From: Microtetraspora niveoalba
Lineage (GTDB): Bacteria; Actinomycetota; Actinomycetes; Streptosporangiales; Streptosporangiaceae
NCBI RefSeq assembly: GCF_001570405.1
Contig: NZ_BBYM01000019.1
Coordinates: 64,323 to 128,322, forward strand
DNA length: 64,000 nucleotides
Direction of reading: 5' to 3'
Part shown: one piece after another, positions 8,391 to 16,388 of the stretch
Layout of the letters: every line of letters begins with the position of its first letter
How positions within the stretch are numbered: the first letter of the stretch is position 1
Notes under the pieces: model-generated
What the model saw: the letters and a program-made list of their open reading frames with translations, nothing else
Database searches by the model: none
Told to the model about the DNA's origin: nothing
Program-made: the position numbers and the translations under genes

Positions 8391-9467
8391 CTAGAGCTTC
8401 GCCTGACGGGGATCCCACCGCTTCCTCGCCTTCTCCCCGATCAGGTTGAACGCGAAGACGGTCAGGAAGAGCGTGACGCCGGGAACGAGCACGATGTGCG
8501 GATAGTCCTGGAAGGCGTTGCCCTCGCCTTCGGCGATCATGTTCCCCCAGGACGGGTCCGGCGGCTGGATGCCGAGGCCGAGGAAGCTCAGCGACGCCTC
8601 GGCCACGATCAGCACCGACACGATGACCATGCCGTACGACGCGAGGGGCAGCAGCACGTTGGGCAGCAACTCCCGGCCCATGACCCGCCACCGCGAGGCG
8701 CCCATCGCCTTGGCCGCGAGCACGAACTCCCGCTGGGCGAAGGTCAGCGTGCTCGCCCGGGCCATCCGGATCATGCTGGGCAGGGCGAGCAGCGACAGGG
8801 CGATCGCGATGTTGCGCAGGTTCGGCTCCAGCACGGTGCCGAGCGCGATCAGCAGGATCAGCGGCGGGACGGCGAGCAGCGAGTTGGTGAACACGCCGGT
8901 GACGGTGTCGGTGAGCCGCCGGAAATATCCGGCCAGGATGCCGATCCCGCCGCCGACCACCATGCCGATGGCGACCGCGCCGATCGAGACCAGCAGCGAG
9001 GCGCGGGCGCCGTGGATGATGCGCGCCAGCAGGTCGAGCCCGAAGTTGTTGGTCCCGAGGGGGTGCTCGGAGAACAGCGAGGGCGGCGCCATCGCGGGCG
9101 CGTCGATCGTCTTCGCGATGTCGCGGTACTCGCCGAGGGGCAGGACCGGCGCCAGGATCGCGGCCAGCACCACGACGACCAGCCACGCCAGGCAGAGCCA
9201 GAACATGAGGTCGAAGGAGCCGCCGAAGACGCCCCGGCCGAGCCGCGCGAGTCCCGCGTACGCGAGGGCGAGGCCGGCGGCGAACGCCAGGAAGACCACC
9301 CAGCCGGGGGCGGGGAGCACGGCCGGCGCGAGGGCGGCCAGGGCGATGCCCGGGACGGCGAGGCCGAGCCCCGGCAGTGAGAGGTGCCGGGTCGCGGGCC
9401 GGCGCGCGTCCCCGGCGGGGCGCGGGCCGCTCCCCGCCGGGTCTGGAAGCTCAACGATGTCAGACAT
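8391..9467 (-). CDS. Oligopeptide/dipeptide ABC transporter permease (OppC/DppC type)
   Basis: A 358-residue inner-membrane permease. After a short cytosolic N-terminus it has hydrophobic segments near residues 30-90 and then the binding-protein-dependent transport domain. The EAA loop region reads EFVLAAKAMGASRWRVMGRELLPNVL, shown here as part of a longer conserved stretch, and LGTNNFGLDLLARIIHGAR is the DppC-specific LGTDxxGRD-like motif. The start overlaps the upstream permease stop by 8 bp (9460-9467), indicating coupled expression in the operon. Confidence 0.92.
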   Translation of the reverse strand: MSDIVELPDPAGSGPRPAGDARRPATRHLSLPGLGLAVPGIALAALAPAVLPAPGWVVFLAFAAGLALAYAGLARLGRGVFGGSFDLMFWLCLAWLVVVVLAAILAPVLPLGEYRDIAKTIDAPAMAPPSLFSEHPLGTNNFGLDLLARIIHGARASLLVSIGAVAIGMVVGGGIGILAGYFRRLTDTVTGVFTNSLLAVPPLILLIALGTVLEPNLRNIAIALSLLALPSMIRMARASTLTFAQREFVLAAKAMGASRWRVMGRELLPNVLLPLASYGMVIVSVLIVAEASLSFLGLGIQPPDPSWGNMIAEGEGNAFQDYPHIVLVPGVTLFLTVFAFNLIGEKARKRWDPRQAKL

Positions 9468-10413
9468 GCGCCCGCCTGATTCGTGGGTCGAGATAGCCGT
9501 ACGACAGGTCGATCAACGCGTTGGCCAGGACGTAGATGAGCGCGACGACCAGCACGGCGCCCTGCACCATGGGGAAGTCGCCCTTGTCCGCCGACCCGAT
9601 GATCAGCGTGCCCATGCCGGGAAGGGCGAACAGGTACTCCACGATGACCGTGCTGCCGATCAGCCGTCCGAGGCTGATGCCCAGCAGCGTGATCAGGGAG
9701 AAGGACGAGGGCCGCAGCGCGTCGCTGAACAGCACGCGCACCGGGGACATCCCCTTGGCCCTGGCGGCGAGGATGAAGTCCTCCTGCAGCGTGGTGATCA
9801 GGTCGCCGCGCAGGATCCGGGTGAACATCGCGGTCTCGGCCAGCGCGATCGTCAGCGCGGGCAGGAACGCGTGGTGGAGGTTGTCGCCCAGGCTCTCGCC
9901 GAGCCGCACCCACTCGGCCCTGGGGAACCAGCCGAGCTGGTTCGAGAAGACCATGATGATCAGCAGGCCGGCGAGGAAGCTCGGCACCGAGAGGATGCCG
10001 AAGGTGCCCGCGCCGACGATCCGGTCCACCCGGCCGTCGGCGTGGTAGGCCGACCACATCGCCAGCGGGATCGAGACGACGAGGGCCATGGCGAGCCCGA
10101 GGACGGCCACCTCCGCGCTGACCGGGAGGGCCGCGGCGATGCGTTCGGTCACGTCGCTGTTGGGCGGGATGAGCGAGGTGCCCAGGTCGCCGTGGAGCGC
10201 CGACCCGAGCCAGCTTCCATACCTGACCAGGAACGGGTCGTTCAGCCCCATCTCGTCGCGCAGCGCCGCGTATTCCTCGGCCGTGTGCCCCTCGCCGAGC
10301 ACGGTGATCGCGGGGTCGCCGGGGGTCAGGTCCACCAGCGCGAAGGTGCCCACGCTGACGACGAACAGGACCGCCGCGATCTCGGCCAGCCGTTTCAGCA
10401 CGCTCCATGCCAT
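9460..10413 (-). CDS. Oligopeptide/dipeptide ABC transporter permease (OppB/DppB type)
   Basis: A 317-residue permease with six predicted membrane spans. I use ATG 10413 (MAWSVLKRL) because AAAGGAG lies upstream and the N-terminus then matches the family; the frame stays open to 10497 but that extension is Arg-rich and untypical. The DppB signature FALVDLTPGDPA follows the first span, and the EAA loop (ILAARAKGMSPVRVLFSDAL) is present. It follows the substrate-binding protein gene across a ~210-bp gap holding a strong hairpin, so its expression is probably lower than that of the binding protein. Confidence 0.9.
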   Translation of the reverse strand: MAWSVLKRLAEIAAVLFVVSVGTFALVDLTPGDPAITVLGEGHTAEEYAALRDEMGLNDPFLVRYGSWLGSALHGDLGTSLIPPNSDVTERIAAALPVSAEVAVLGLAMALVVSIPLAMWSAYHADGRVDRIVGAGTFGILSVPSFLAGLLIIMVFSNQLGWFPRAEWVRLGESLGDNLHHAFLPALTIALAETAMFTRILRGDLITTLQEDFILAARAKGMSPVRVLFSDALRPSSFSLITLLGISLGRLIGSTVIVEYLFALPGMGTLIIGSADKGDFPMVQGAVLVVALIYVLANALIDLSYGYLDPRIRRAHV

Positions 10414-10590
10414 GCCGGCCGCACTCCTTTCCTCGTCTTTCCTCGCCGCACGCACGTCACGCACACGCGCCGCAGGCCGGGCGCGGACATGGCGCACGCG
10501 CGGGGTTCATGCCGGGAGCCGCGCCCGGCGGGACGGCCCGCGTGTCACGGGGCGGGCCTGGTCGCCGGGCGCGTCGCCTCCCTGTCAGCC

Positions 10591-10625
10591 GACCCGGCCG
10601 GCCGGCCGGGTGAGCCGGCCGGGTC
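10591..10625 (-). terminator. GC hairpin after the substrate-binding protein gene
   Basis: A perfect 12-bp inverted repeat (GACCCGGCCGGC at 10591-10602 and GCCGGCCGGGTC at 10614-10625) overlaps the stop codon of the binding-protein gene. Such hairpins between the binding protein and permease genes usually stabilise the upstream mRNA or cause partial termination. No T-run follows, so full termination is unlikely. Confidence 0.6.
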
Positions 10626-12252
10626 AGCCGGCCGAGGCGATCCAGGCGTCATCGAGAAGGATCATGCTGTTCACGGTGCCCTCGACTCCGTGGACGCTCT
10701 TCTGCCAGGTGAGGAACTCGGGGGTCGGCCCGTAGACGAGGGCGGGGACGTCCTTGTTCCACTGCTCCTGGATCCGGCCCATGACCGCCCGCTGCTCGTC
10801 CTCGGTCTCGGCGACCTGGAACTCGTCGATCAGCGCGTCCATCTCGGGGCCGGTGTGCATGCCGACGCTGAGGTTGCCCTTGCTGTGCAGGGTCGCGAAC
10901 ATCCGCCCGTACGGTCCGGCCTCGCGCCAGCTGATGCCCCACCCGGCGACGTCGTAGTCCTTGTTCACCGACACCTTGGTGATCTGGTCGGCGACGGAGC
11001 GGACCAGGTCCAGCTCGACCTGGAAGCCGACGCTCTCCAGCATCGACTTGATCGCGAGCGCGGTGGCGCGGGCGGAGGGGTCCTGGCGGCCGAGGTAGGT
11101 GACCTTCCCGTCGAAGCCGTCGGCCTTCGCCTGCTTGAGCAGCTCCCTGGCCTTGTCCGGGTCGTACGGCAGGGACGTGGCGGCGGTGTGCCAGCGCGAG
11201 AAGCCCGGGAAGACCTCGGTGCCGGCCACGCCCGCACCGTTGTAGGCACGCTGGTAGATCACCTCGGGCTTGATCGCCTGGAACATGGCCTGGCGTACGC
11301 GGGGGTCGGCTCCCGGGCGGCCCTCGGAGGCGTTGATGACGCCGACGTTGCCCAGCGCGACCATGTTCATGTACCCGGGGAACCCGGCGGCCAGTGCCTT
11401 GTCGATGAGCTGCGGGTCGCGGAAGAAGGCGGCCTGGGCGCCCCCCGACGTGAAGCTGTCCAGCAGCGCGTTCGGGTCGGTCATGTAGATGACCCGGATC
11501 TTGTCCAGGTTCGGCCGGCCGTCCCAGTAGTCCTCGCGGGCGTTGAGCACGGTCTCCTCGTGCGCGGCGTAGCTGCCGAAGGTGAACGCCCCGGCCCCGA
11601 CGGGCTTGAACGCGCCGCCCTCGTCCGACGACCTGGCGACGATCATGCCCGGCCCCGTGGTCAGCATGTACGGGAACGTGGGCCACTTCTTGGCCAGCTT
11701 GAAGACCACGGTCGAGTCGTCCGGGGTCGTGATGGAGGTGACGTTGTCCTTCCAGAGCCGCGCCTCGTCGGCGCCCTTCTCGACGTACCGGTCGAGGCTC
11801 CACTTGACGGCCTCGGCGTCGAGGGCCGTGCCGTCGCTGAACTTGACGCCGTCGCGCAGCGTGAGGGTCCAGGTCTTGTAGCCGTCGCTCGGTTCGAGCC
11901 CCTTGGCGAGCTGCGGCCGCACCTCTCCGCTCGTGGTGTCCCAGCGCATGAGCACGTCGTAGATCGCGGCCATCTCCAGGCCGCCGGTGGAGCCGGCCAC
12001 GATGGTCTGCGCGGGGTCGAGCACGGCGGCCTCGGCGTAGGCGCCGAACGTCAGCGTGCCGCCCTTGACCGGCTCGCCGCCGGAGTCGTCACCGATCATT
12101 CCGACCTGGTACGTGGACGGGGTCGGCGCGGCGCTCCTGCCGGCGGCGGAGTCCTTGCCTCCTCCCGGGGACGACGCGCACGCCGCGGCCAGGGCCGCGA
12201 CGACGAGGAGTCCGACGGCCGGACGCAACCGCGTCTTGGTGCGAGGCTTCAT
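10624..12252 (-). CDS. Lipoprotein substrate-binding protein of oligopeptide ABC transporter (SBP family 5)
   Basis: A 542-residue protein from ATG 12252, with GGAGG 7 bases upstream; an earlier in-frame ATG is not supported by a ribosome site. The signal peptide ends in a lipobox (ALAAAC) followed by a Gly/Ser/Pro-rich linker. The mature part begins with VKGGTLTFGAYAEAAVLDP, a family-5 binding-protein N-terminus, and contains a typical LRDGVKFSDGTALDAEAVKW segment. It captures peptides or similar ligands outside the membrane and feeds the permeases encoded next. It is the first gene of the operon. The real substrate cannot be read; co-regulation with the catabolic operon at 13601 hints at a ligand linked to that pathway. 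Confidence 0.9.
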   Translation of the reverse strand: MKPRTKTRLRPAVGLLVVAALAAACASSPGGGKDSAAGRSAAPTPSTYQVGMIGDDSGGEPVKGGTLTFGAYAEAAVLDPAQTIVAGSTGGLEMAAIYDVLMRWDTTSGEVRPQLAKGLEPSDGYKTWTLTLRDGVKFSDGTALDAEAVKWSLDRYVEKGADEARLWKDNVTSITTPDDSTVVFKLAKKWPTFPYMLTTGPGMIVARSSDEGGAFKPVGAGAFTFGSYAAHEETVLNAREDYWDGRPNLDKIRVIYMTDPNALLDSFTSGGAQAAFFRDPQLIDKALAAGFPGYMNMVALGNVGVINASEGRPGADPRVRQAMFQAIKPEVIYQRAYNGAGVAGTEVFPGFSRWHTAATSLPYDPDKARELLKQAKADGFDGKVTYLGRQDPSARATALAIKSMLESVGFQVELDLVRSVADQITKVSVNKDYDVAGWGISWREAGPYGRMFATLHSKGNLSVGMHTGPEMDALIDEFQVAETEDEQRAVMGRIQEQWNKDVPALVYGPTPEFLTWQKSVHGVEGTVNSMILLDDAWIASAG

Positions 12253-12340
12253 ACGCTTCCTCCAATAAGCCACCCGAAAACGCACATACGGGCGGACAGG
12301 AAGCGAGAGAATCAGGACAGATCATTATTAGTTCCCTCAT

Positions 12341-12418
12341 GTCCCACTGAGCGGGACACGGCACCCACAAGATCACATACCGGCTGGTAATCGACTTAAC
12401 AGCCATCGATTCGGCCCG
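12341..12418 (-). promoter_or_regulatory. Upstream element A of the peptide importer, shared with element B
   Basis: About 90 bp upstream of the binding-protein start lies the imperfect palindrome GTCCCACTGAGCGGGAC (12341-12357). It is followed by GATCACATA (12371-12379), CTGGTAATCGACT (12384-12396) and TCGATTCGGCC (12406-12416). The same words in the same order occur at 13472-13567 before the FadD17-like gene. The palindrome has the size of an IclR-family operator, but the regulator is not identified. AT-rich TAATAAT, read on the minus strand near 12330, may be a -10 element. Confidence 0.55.
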
Positions 12419-12480
12419 CAGGAAAACGACGGATTCCCCATCGCCCGAAGACGATGACCCTCGCCGAGGCTCGGCTGAAC

Positions 12481-12590
12481 CGGGAGTTCCGGGCTGCGAT
12501 TCATCCCGGTTTCAGATCGCGTCCGCCGGCATTTCACCATGGACGACGCGCGGATCCTCCCCGGCGTACGGCGCGGGTGCTCCGCCGGCG
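12481..12590. pseudogene. Decayed fragment of the receiver/TIR-NDT-S1 locus
   Basis: Two blocks match the locus at 3553-6214. Bases 12481-12536 match 4801-4856 in about 46 of 56 positions; this covers the first codons of the receiver gene (minus-strand ATG at 12504, reading MNRSPELPV against MNRSSGLPV) and its upstream region. Directly after, 12539-12590 matches 5519-5570, with about 42 identities in the 50 positions from 12541; this is an internal piece of the S1-type gene (DARILPGVRRG against YARILPDMRRR). About 660 bp between them is missing, so this is a relic with an internal deletion. Confidence 0.75.
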
Positions 12591-12595
12591 TGCTC

Positions 12596-12727
12596 CTACA
12601 GCAGGTTCGCGAGCTCCTCCTGGAAGGGGAAGCCGCCCGGCCGGTAGGAACACCACGGCTCCTCCGCCAGCGCGTCGCCGGTCACGGCGTAGGCGCGGGA
12701 GCGCGAGCCGCCGCAGACGGCGCACAT
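12596..12727 (-). CDS. Small Cys-rich protein, possibly the 3' part of a frameshifted gene
   Basis: A 43-residue frame from ATG 12727 to TAG at 12596. It begins MCAVCGGS, and with the preceding codons gives C-x2-C-x2-C, a zinc- or iron-ribbon-like cluster; the end ([10 protein letters not shown]) looks like a genuine protein C-terminus. The ribosome site for this ATG is weak. A better-coupled start exists at 12788, where ATG overlaps the stop of the previous gene (ATGA), but that frame ([12 protein letters not shown]) is one base out of register with the Cys-rich frame. A frameshift in a C-run near 12733-12736 would join them. It is either a real micro-protein or a broken one. Function unknown. 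Confidence 0.5.
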   Translation of the reverse strand: MCAVCGGSRSRAYAVTGDALAEEPWCSYRPGGFPFQEELANLL

Positions 12728-12784
12728 GGCGCAGGGGACGGGCCCGCCGCGGGCTCGCCGTCCGCCCGTCGAAGGTCCGCTCGC

Positions 12785-13279
12785 TCATGGCCGGGGCGGG
12801 GCCAGCAGCGCGCCGGCGGTGACGAAGGCGGCTCCGGCGCCCATGAGCGCCACCCCCAGGCCGACGGCCATCGAGGTGACCTGCCAGGCCTGGTACGCGC
12901 TCATGAGCGAGGCGCGCAGCGTCTCCCCCATGAACGCGGTCTCGCGCAGGGAGGCGAGCATCTCGTCCTCGCCTCCGGCGGCGTGCAGTTGCGCGCTGAC
13001 CTCCGAGTAGGTGCGCCCTCCGGTGGCGCGGAGCACGTTGCCACCGATCATGTCGGCGAACGCGCGCGCCTGCGTGCCGTTCTCCACCCGCCGGCCGGCG
13101 TGCGAGCCGAGCTCCTCGGGCAGGCCCTCGTCCGGAAATGTGATCTTCTGCCGCGTGAGCTCGTCCCGGATCTGGCCCCTGCCCCGCAGACCCCGCGCCG
13201 TCATGAGCGCCCCGCCGGTCACGGTGGCGACACCGACGGCGCCGACCAGCGTCGCCGCCGTTCCACGCAGATCTCTCAC
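12785..13279 (-). CDS. Hypothetical membrane protein with two terminal hydrophobic segments
   Basis: A 164-residue protein from GTG 13279 with a weak AGGG upstream. A hydrophobic segment at residues ~8-28 and a longer one at ~130-160 flank a soluble middle (GQIRDELTRQKITFPDEG and onward) with no catalytic motif I recognise. Similar small actinobacterial proteins are usually left as hypothetical; some are labelled by weak similarity to aromatic-ring dioxygenases, which I see no reason to follow. Its stop overlaps an ATG at 12788, so it was probably translationally coupled to the small Cys-rich product. It sits between the two matching regulatory elements. Confidence 0.7.
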   Translation of the reverse strand: MRDLRGTAATLVGAVGVATVTGGALMTARGLRGRGQIRDELTRQKITFPDEGLPEELGSHAGRRVENGTQARAFADMIGGNVLRATGGRTYSEVSAQLHAAGGEDEMLASLRETAFMGETLRASLMSAYQAWQVTSMAVGLGVALMGAGAAFVTAGALLAPPRP

Positions 13280-13457
13280 CAGTACCCTCGCTTTCAGCCA
13301 GGAGAAACGGGGCCGTCGTACGGTCCCCTTCGAGCCTTCGCCGTCCGGCGGGCGCGGACGAAGGGCCGGTCGTCCCTGATCTCACGGCTGAAAGACCCGA
13401 AAGCGAGATCTCGGGGCGCCGCCGGGCGCCCGCCCCGTCTCGCCTCGCCTCGCCTCG

Positions 13458-13568
13458 CCCACTGAGCGCACATCCCACTGAGCGGGACGCCGGCCACCCG
13501 AGATCACATATGGACTGGTAATCGACTAGTTCGGCTTATTCGGCCTGTTTCGGCCGTCGATTCGGCCG
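13458..13568 (+). promoter_or_regulatory. Upstream element B of the FadD17-like operon, shared with element A
   Basis: Two CCCACTGAGCG words lie 16 bp apart (13458-13468 and 13474-13484); the second sits in the palindrome ATCCCACTGAGCGGGAC (13472-13488). Then come GATCACATA (13502-13510), CTGGTAATCGACT (13515-13527) and TCGATTCGGCC (13557-13567), all as in element A. The distance to the GTG start at 13601 fits an operator/promoter. A short CGCCT tandem run precedes it. Confidence 0.55.
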
Positions 13569-13600
13569 CACGCGCCACGACGATCCGCGAGGAGAGACCA

Positions 13601-15244
13601 GTGCCAGAGGACGTCAGCCGCCCCCTGCTCGCCGACGACCGCCCCGGCCGTCCGGTCACCTTCGCCGAGCTGGTCGCGGCACGCGCGGAGGACGACCGGC
13701 CCGGCCTGCGATTCGAGGACCGGAGCTGGACCTGGCGGGAGGTCGTCGCGGAGGCCCGGCTGCGCGCCGGGCTCGCCCGCGACCTGCGGCGGCCCGGCCC
13801 CTTCCACGTCGGCCTGTTCCTGGAGAACACTCCCGAGCACCTGTTCTGGCTGCTCGGCGCCGCCCTGGCCGGGGCGACCGTGATCGGGGTCAACCCGACC
13901 CGCCGCGGCCCGGAGCTGGCCGGCGACATCGACTTCACCGACTGCCAGATCCTCGTCACCGAGACCGGACGGCACGGCCTGCTCGACGGGCTCACGCTGA
14001 ACTGCGGCGATCGTGTGCTGATCACCGACTCCGGCGGGTACGCGAAGACCCTCGCCGGCGTCACGCCCGCGGCCCTCGACGAGGGCGAGGTCACGCCGGA
14101 GACGTACTTCTCGCTGATCTTCACCTCGGGGACCACGTCGGCGCCCAAGGCGGTGATCTGCAGCCAGGGCAGACTCGGCCGGATCGCCCTCCAGCAGCGG
14201 CAGCGCCGGGGCCTCGGCCCGGACGACGTGTTCTACGTCGTGATGCCGATGTTCCACTCGAACGCCATCATGGCGGGCATCGCGCCCGCCGTCGCCTCGG
14301 GCGGCTGCGTGGCGCTGCGGCGCAGGTTCTCCGCGTCCGCGTTCCTGCCCGACGTCCGCAAGTACGGCGTGACCTTCTTCAACTACGTCGGCAAGCCGCT
14401 CAACTACGTCCTCGCCGTCCCCGAGAAGCCCGACGACGCGGACAACCCGCTGCGCATCGCGTTCGGCAACGAGGCCGCCGACCGCGACATCGAGGAGTTC
14501 GCCCGCCGGTTCGGCTGCACCGTCATCGACTCGTACGGGTCGAGTGAGGGCGAGGTGCGGCTGAACCGTGTTCCCGGGACCCCGGCCGGCTCGCTGGGAG
14601 TGTCGGAGGCGGGCACGATCGTCGTCGATCCGGAGACGCTGCGGGAGTGCCCGCGCGCGGAGTTCGACGAGTCCGGCGCCCTCCTCAACGCCGACCGGGC
14701 CATCGGCGAGATCGTCAACACCGTCGGCGCCGCCGCGTTCGAGGGCTACTACAAGAACCCCGAGGCCACGGCGGCGCGGATCCGGAACGGCTGGGTGTGG
14801 TCGGGCGACCTCGCCTACCGCGACGCCGAGGGTTTCTGGTACTTCGCGGGCCGCAACAGCGACTGGCTCCGCGTGGACGGGGAGAACTTCGCCGCCGCCC
14901 CCGTGGAGCGGCTGCTCGCCCGCTTCGAGGCGTTCGCCGACGTCGCCGTCTACGCCGTGCCCGACCCCGTCGTGGGCGACCAGGTGATGGCGGCGGTCGT
15001 GCTCGCGGACGGCCACGACTTCGACCCGGAACGCTTCGCCGGCTTCCTCGGCCGCCAGCCGGACCTCGGCACCAAGTGGGTGCCCCGGTACGTCCGGATC
15101 ACCGGCGAGCTGCCCCGCACCGCCACCAGCAAGGTCGTCAAGCGGCCGCTGCGCGACGAGGCGTGGCACACCGCCGACCCCGTGTTCGTACGGCGGGGCG
15201 CCGCCCTGGACTACCGGCCGCTCACCTCGGAGACGGCTCCCTGA
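13601..15244 (+). CDS. Acyl-CoA synthetase of the FadD17 type (AMP-forming)
   Basis: A 547-residue adenylate-forming ligase starting at GTG 13601 with GGAGAG upstream. It activates a carboxylic acid (probably a fatty acid or steroid side-chain/ring acid) to its CoA ester using ATP. Seen motifs are the P-loop IFTSGTTSAPKAV (~residues 172-184), YGSSEG near 310, the hinge SGDLAYRDAEGFWYFAGR near 405, and a C-terminal Lys in TATSKVVKRPL. The whole chain resembles mycobacterial FadD17 (FHSNAI, RFSAS, NYVGKPL in the middle). It opens an operon with an LLM oxidoreductase, a SnoaL-like protein and an SDR, so a degradative role on lipid-like compounds is likely. The exact substrate is unknown. Confidence 0.85.
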   Translation: MPEDVSRPLLADDRPGRPVTFAELVAARAEDDRPGLRFEDRSWTWREVVAEARLRAGLARDLRRPGPFHVGLFLENTPEHLFWLLGAALAGATVIGVNPTRRGPELAGDIDFTDCQILVTETGRHGLLDGLTLNCGDRVLITDSGGYAKTLAGVTPAALDEGEVTPETYFSLIFTSGTTSAPKAVICSQGRLGRIALQQRQRRGLGPDDVFYVVMPMFHSNAIMAGIAPAVASGGCVALRRRFSASAFLPDVRKYGVTFFNYVGKPLNYVLAVPEKPDDADNPLRIAFGNEAADRDIEEFARRFGCTVIDSYGSSEGEVRLNRVPGTPAGSLGVSEAGTIVVDPETLRECPRAEFDESGALLNADRAIGEIVNTVGAAAFEGYYKNPEATAARIRNGWVWSGDLAYRDAEGFWYFAGRNSDWLRVDGENFAAAPVERLLARFEAFADVAVYAVPDPVVGDQVMAAVVLADGHDFDPERFAGFLGRQPDLGTKWVPRYVRITGELPRTATSKVVKRPLRDEAWHTADPVFVRRGAALDYRPLTSETAP

Positions 15245-15303
15245 TCACGCCGCGACCGACCTCCCGCCCCGGCGCGGCCGTCCTCGTGCGACGCGGCCGT
15301 CCT

Positions 15304-15359
15304 GGCTCGGCACGGTCAGCTCGGCACGGTCAGCTCGGCACGGTCAGCTCGGCACGGCC
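15304..15359. repeat. Four tandem 14-bp repeats between the ligase and LLM genes
   Basis: The unit AGCTCGGCACGGTC is repeated four times (15304, 15318, 15332, 15346) with end variation, inside the 244-bp gap 15245-15488. A second small repeat (CGATCAGCCCCGG) follows near 15400-15425. The gap contains no gene; the repeats look like neutral slippage or spacer DNA rather than a CRISPR, because there are no unique spacers. Confidence 0.9.
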
Positions 15360-15488
15360 GTCTCAGCTGGGCATGGTCGTCCTCACGCGGCCCGGTGATC
15401 AGCCCCGGCGATCAGCCCCGGCGGCCGGCCCCTCGGGCACTGTCCCGATAGGCGGGAAAGATCCCTTCTTGTGATGATCGGAGGTTTT

Positions 15489-16388
15489 ATGGTGAGCGAC
15501 ATGAAGTACGCCGTCATCGCCCCCGTGGCCGCGAACACCACCGCCGACCCCGAGTGGATCAGCGGATACGCCCAGCACGCCGAAGCCTGCGGATTCGAGT
15601 CCATCGTGGCCGTCGAGCACGCGGTAGTGATGACCGGGTACTCCAGCGTCTACCCGTACGACAGGTCCGGGAAGATGGAGCTTGCCGACGACTGCGACAT
15701 CCCGGACCCGCTGGACCTGCTGGCCTTCCTGGCCGCCCGCACCAGCAGGATCGGGCTCGCCACCGGCGTCCTGGTGCTCCCCAACCACCACCCCGTCGTG
15801 CTGGCCAAGCGCCTCGCCACCATCGACGCCCTCTCCGGCGGCCGGCTGCGCCTGTGCGTGGGCATGGGCTGGATGCGCGAGGAGATCGAGGCGTGCGGCG
15901 CCCCCTTCGAGGCCCGCGGCCGGCGCGCCGACGAGCAGATCGACGTGATGCGCAAGCTCTGGGCCGGCGCCTCGCCCGAGGGCGTCGAGCACCACGGGGA
16001 GTTCTTCGACTTCCGCGGCGCGATGAGCTACCCGAAGCCGGTCCGCCCGGACGGCGTGCCGATCCACATCGGCGGGCACAGCGTGGCCGCCGCCCGGAGG
16101 GCGGGCAGGCGCGGCGACGGCCTCCAGCCCCTCGGCGTGGCCGGCGACGACCTGCGCCGCCTCGTGGGCGTCATGCGCGAGGAGGCCGAGAAGAACGGCC
16201 GTGACCCGGACGCCCTGGAACTCAGCCTCGGGCACCTGGTCGGCCGGATCACGCCGGAGCGGGCCGAGTCCCTCGCCGCGCTCGGCGCCGACCGCGTCGT
16301 GCTCGCCGCCACTCCGACCCAGGACCTCTCCCAGGCCAAGGACGAGCTGTCGGCCTGCGCCGACCGGCTCGGGCTGGTGCCCGCGTGA
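15489..16388 (+). CDS. LLM-class F420-dependent oxidoreductase
   Basis: A 299-residue luciferase-like TIM-barrel protein. The start is ATG 15489 with GGAGG 6 bases upstream; the frame is open slightly earlier but without a better ribosome site. The region TGVLVLPNHHPVVLAKRLA followed by LSGGRLRLCVGMGWMREE is the characteristic core of the LLM family that uses F420 or FMN. Such enzymes reduce or oxidise lipid, steroid or aromatic intermediates. Its stop overlaps the next start (GTGA at 16385-16388). The cofactor choice is inferred from family membership in actinobacteria. Confidence 0.87.
   Translation: MVSDMKYAVIAPVAANTTADPEWISGYAQHAEACGFESIVAVEHAVVMTGYSSVYPYDRSGKMELADDCDIPDPLDLLAFLAARTSRIGLATGVLVLPNHHPVVLAKRLATIDALSGGRLRLCVGMGWMREEIEACGAPFEARGRRADEQIDVMRKLWAGASPEGVEHHGEFFDFRGAMSYPKPVRPDGVPIHIGGHSVAAARRAGRRGDGLQPLGVAGDDLRRLVGVMREEAEKNGRDPDALELSLGHLVGRITPERAESLAALGADRVVLAATPTQDLSQAKDELSACADRLGLVPA

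Noticed and set aside
8518-12390. 1,290-codon plus-strand open frame
   Set aside because: It is antisense to the two permease genes and the binding-protein gene, which have clear homology and membrane patterns; the long frame has none.
15304-15359. Tandem 14-bp repeats considered as a CRISPR array
   Set aside because: The units abut directly without spacers and are too short; the same holds for 24391-24444.
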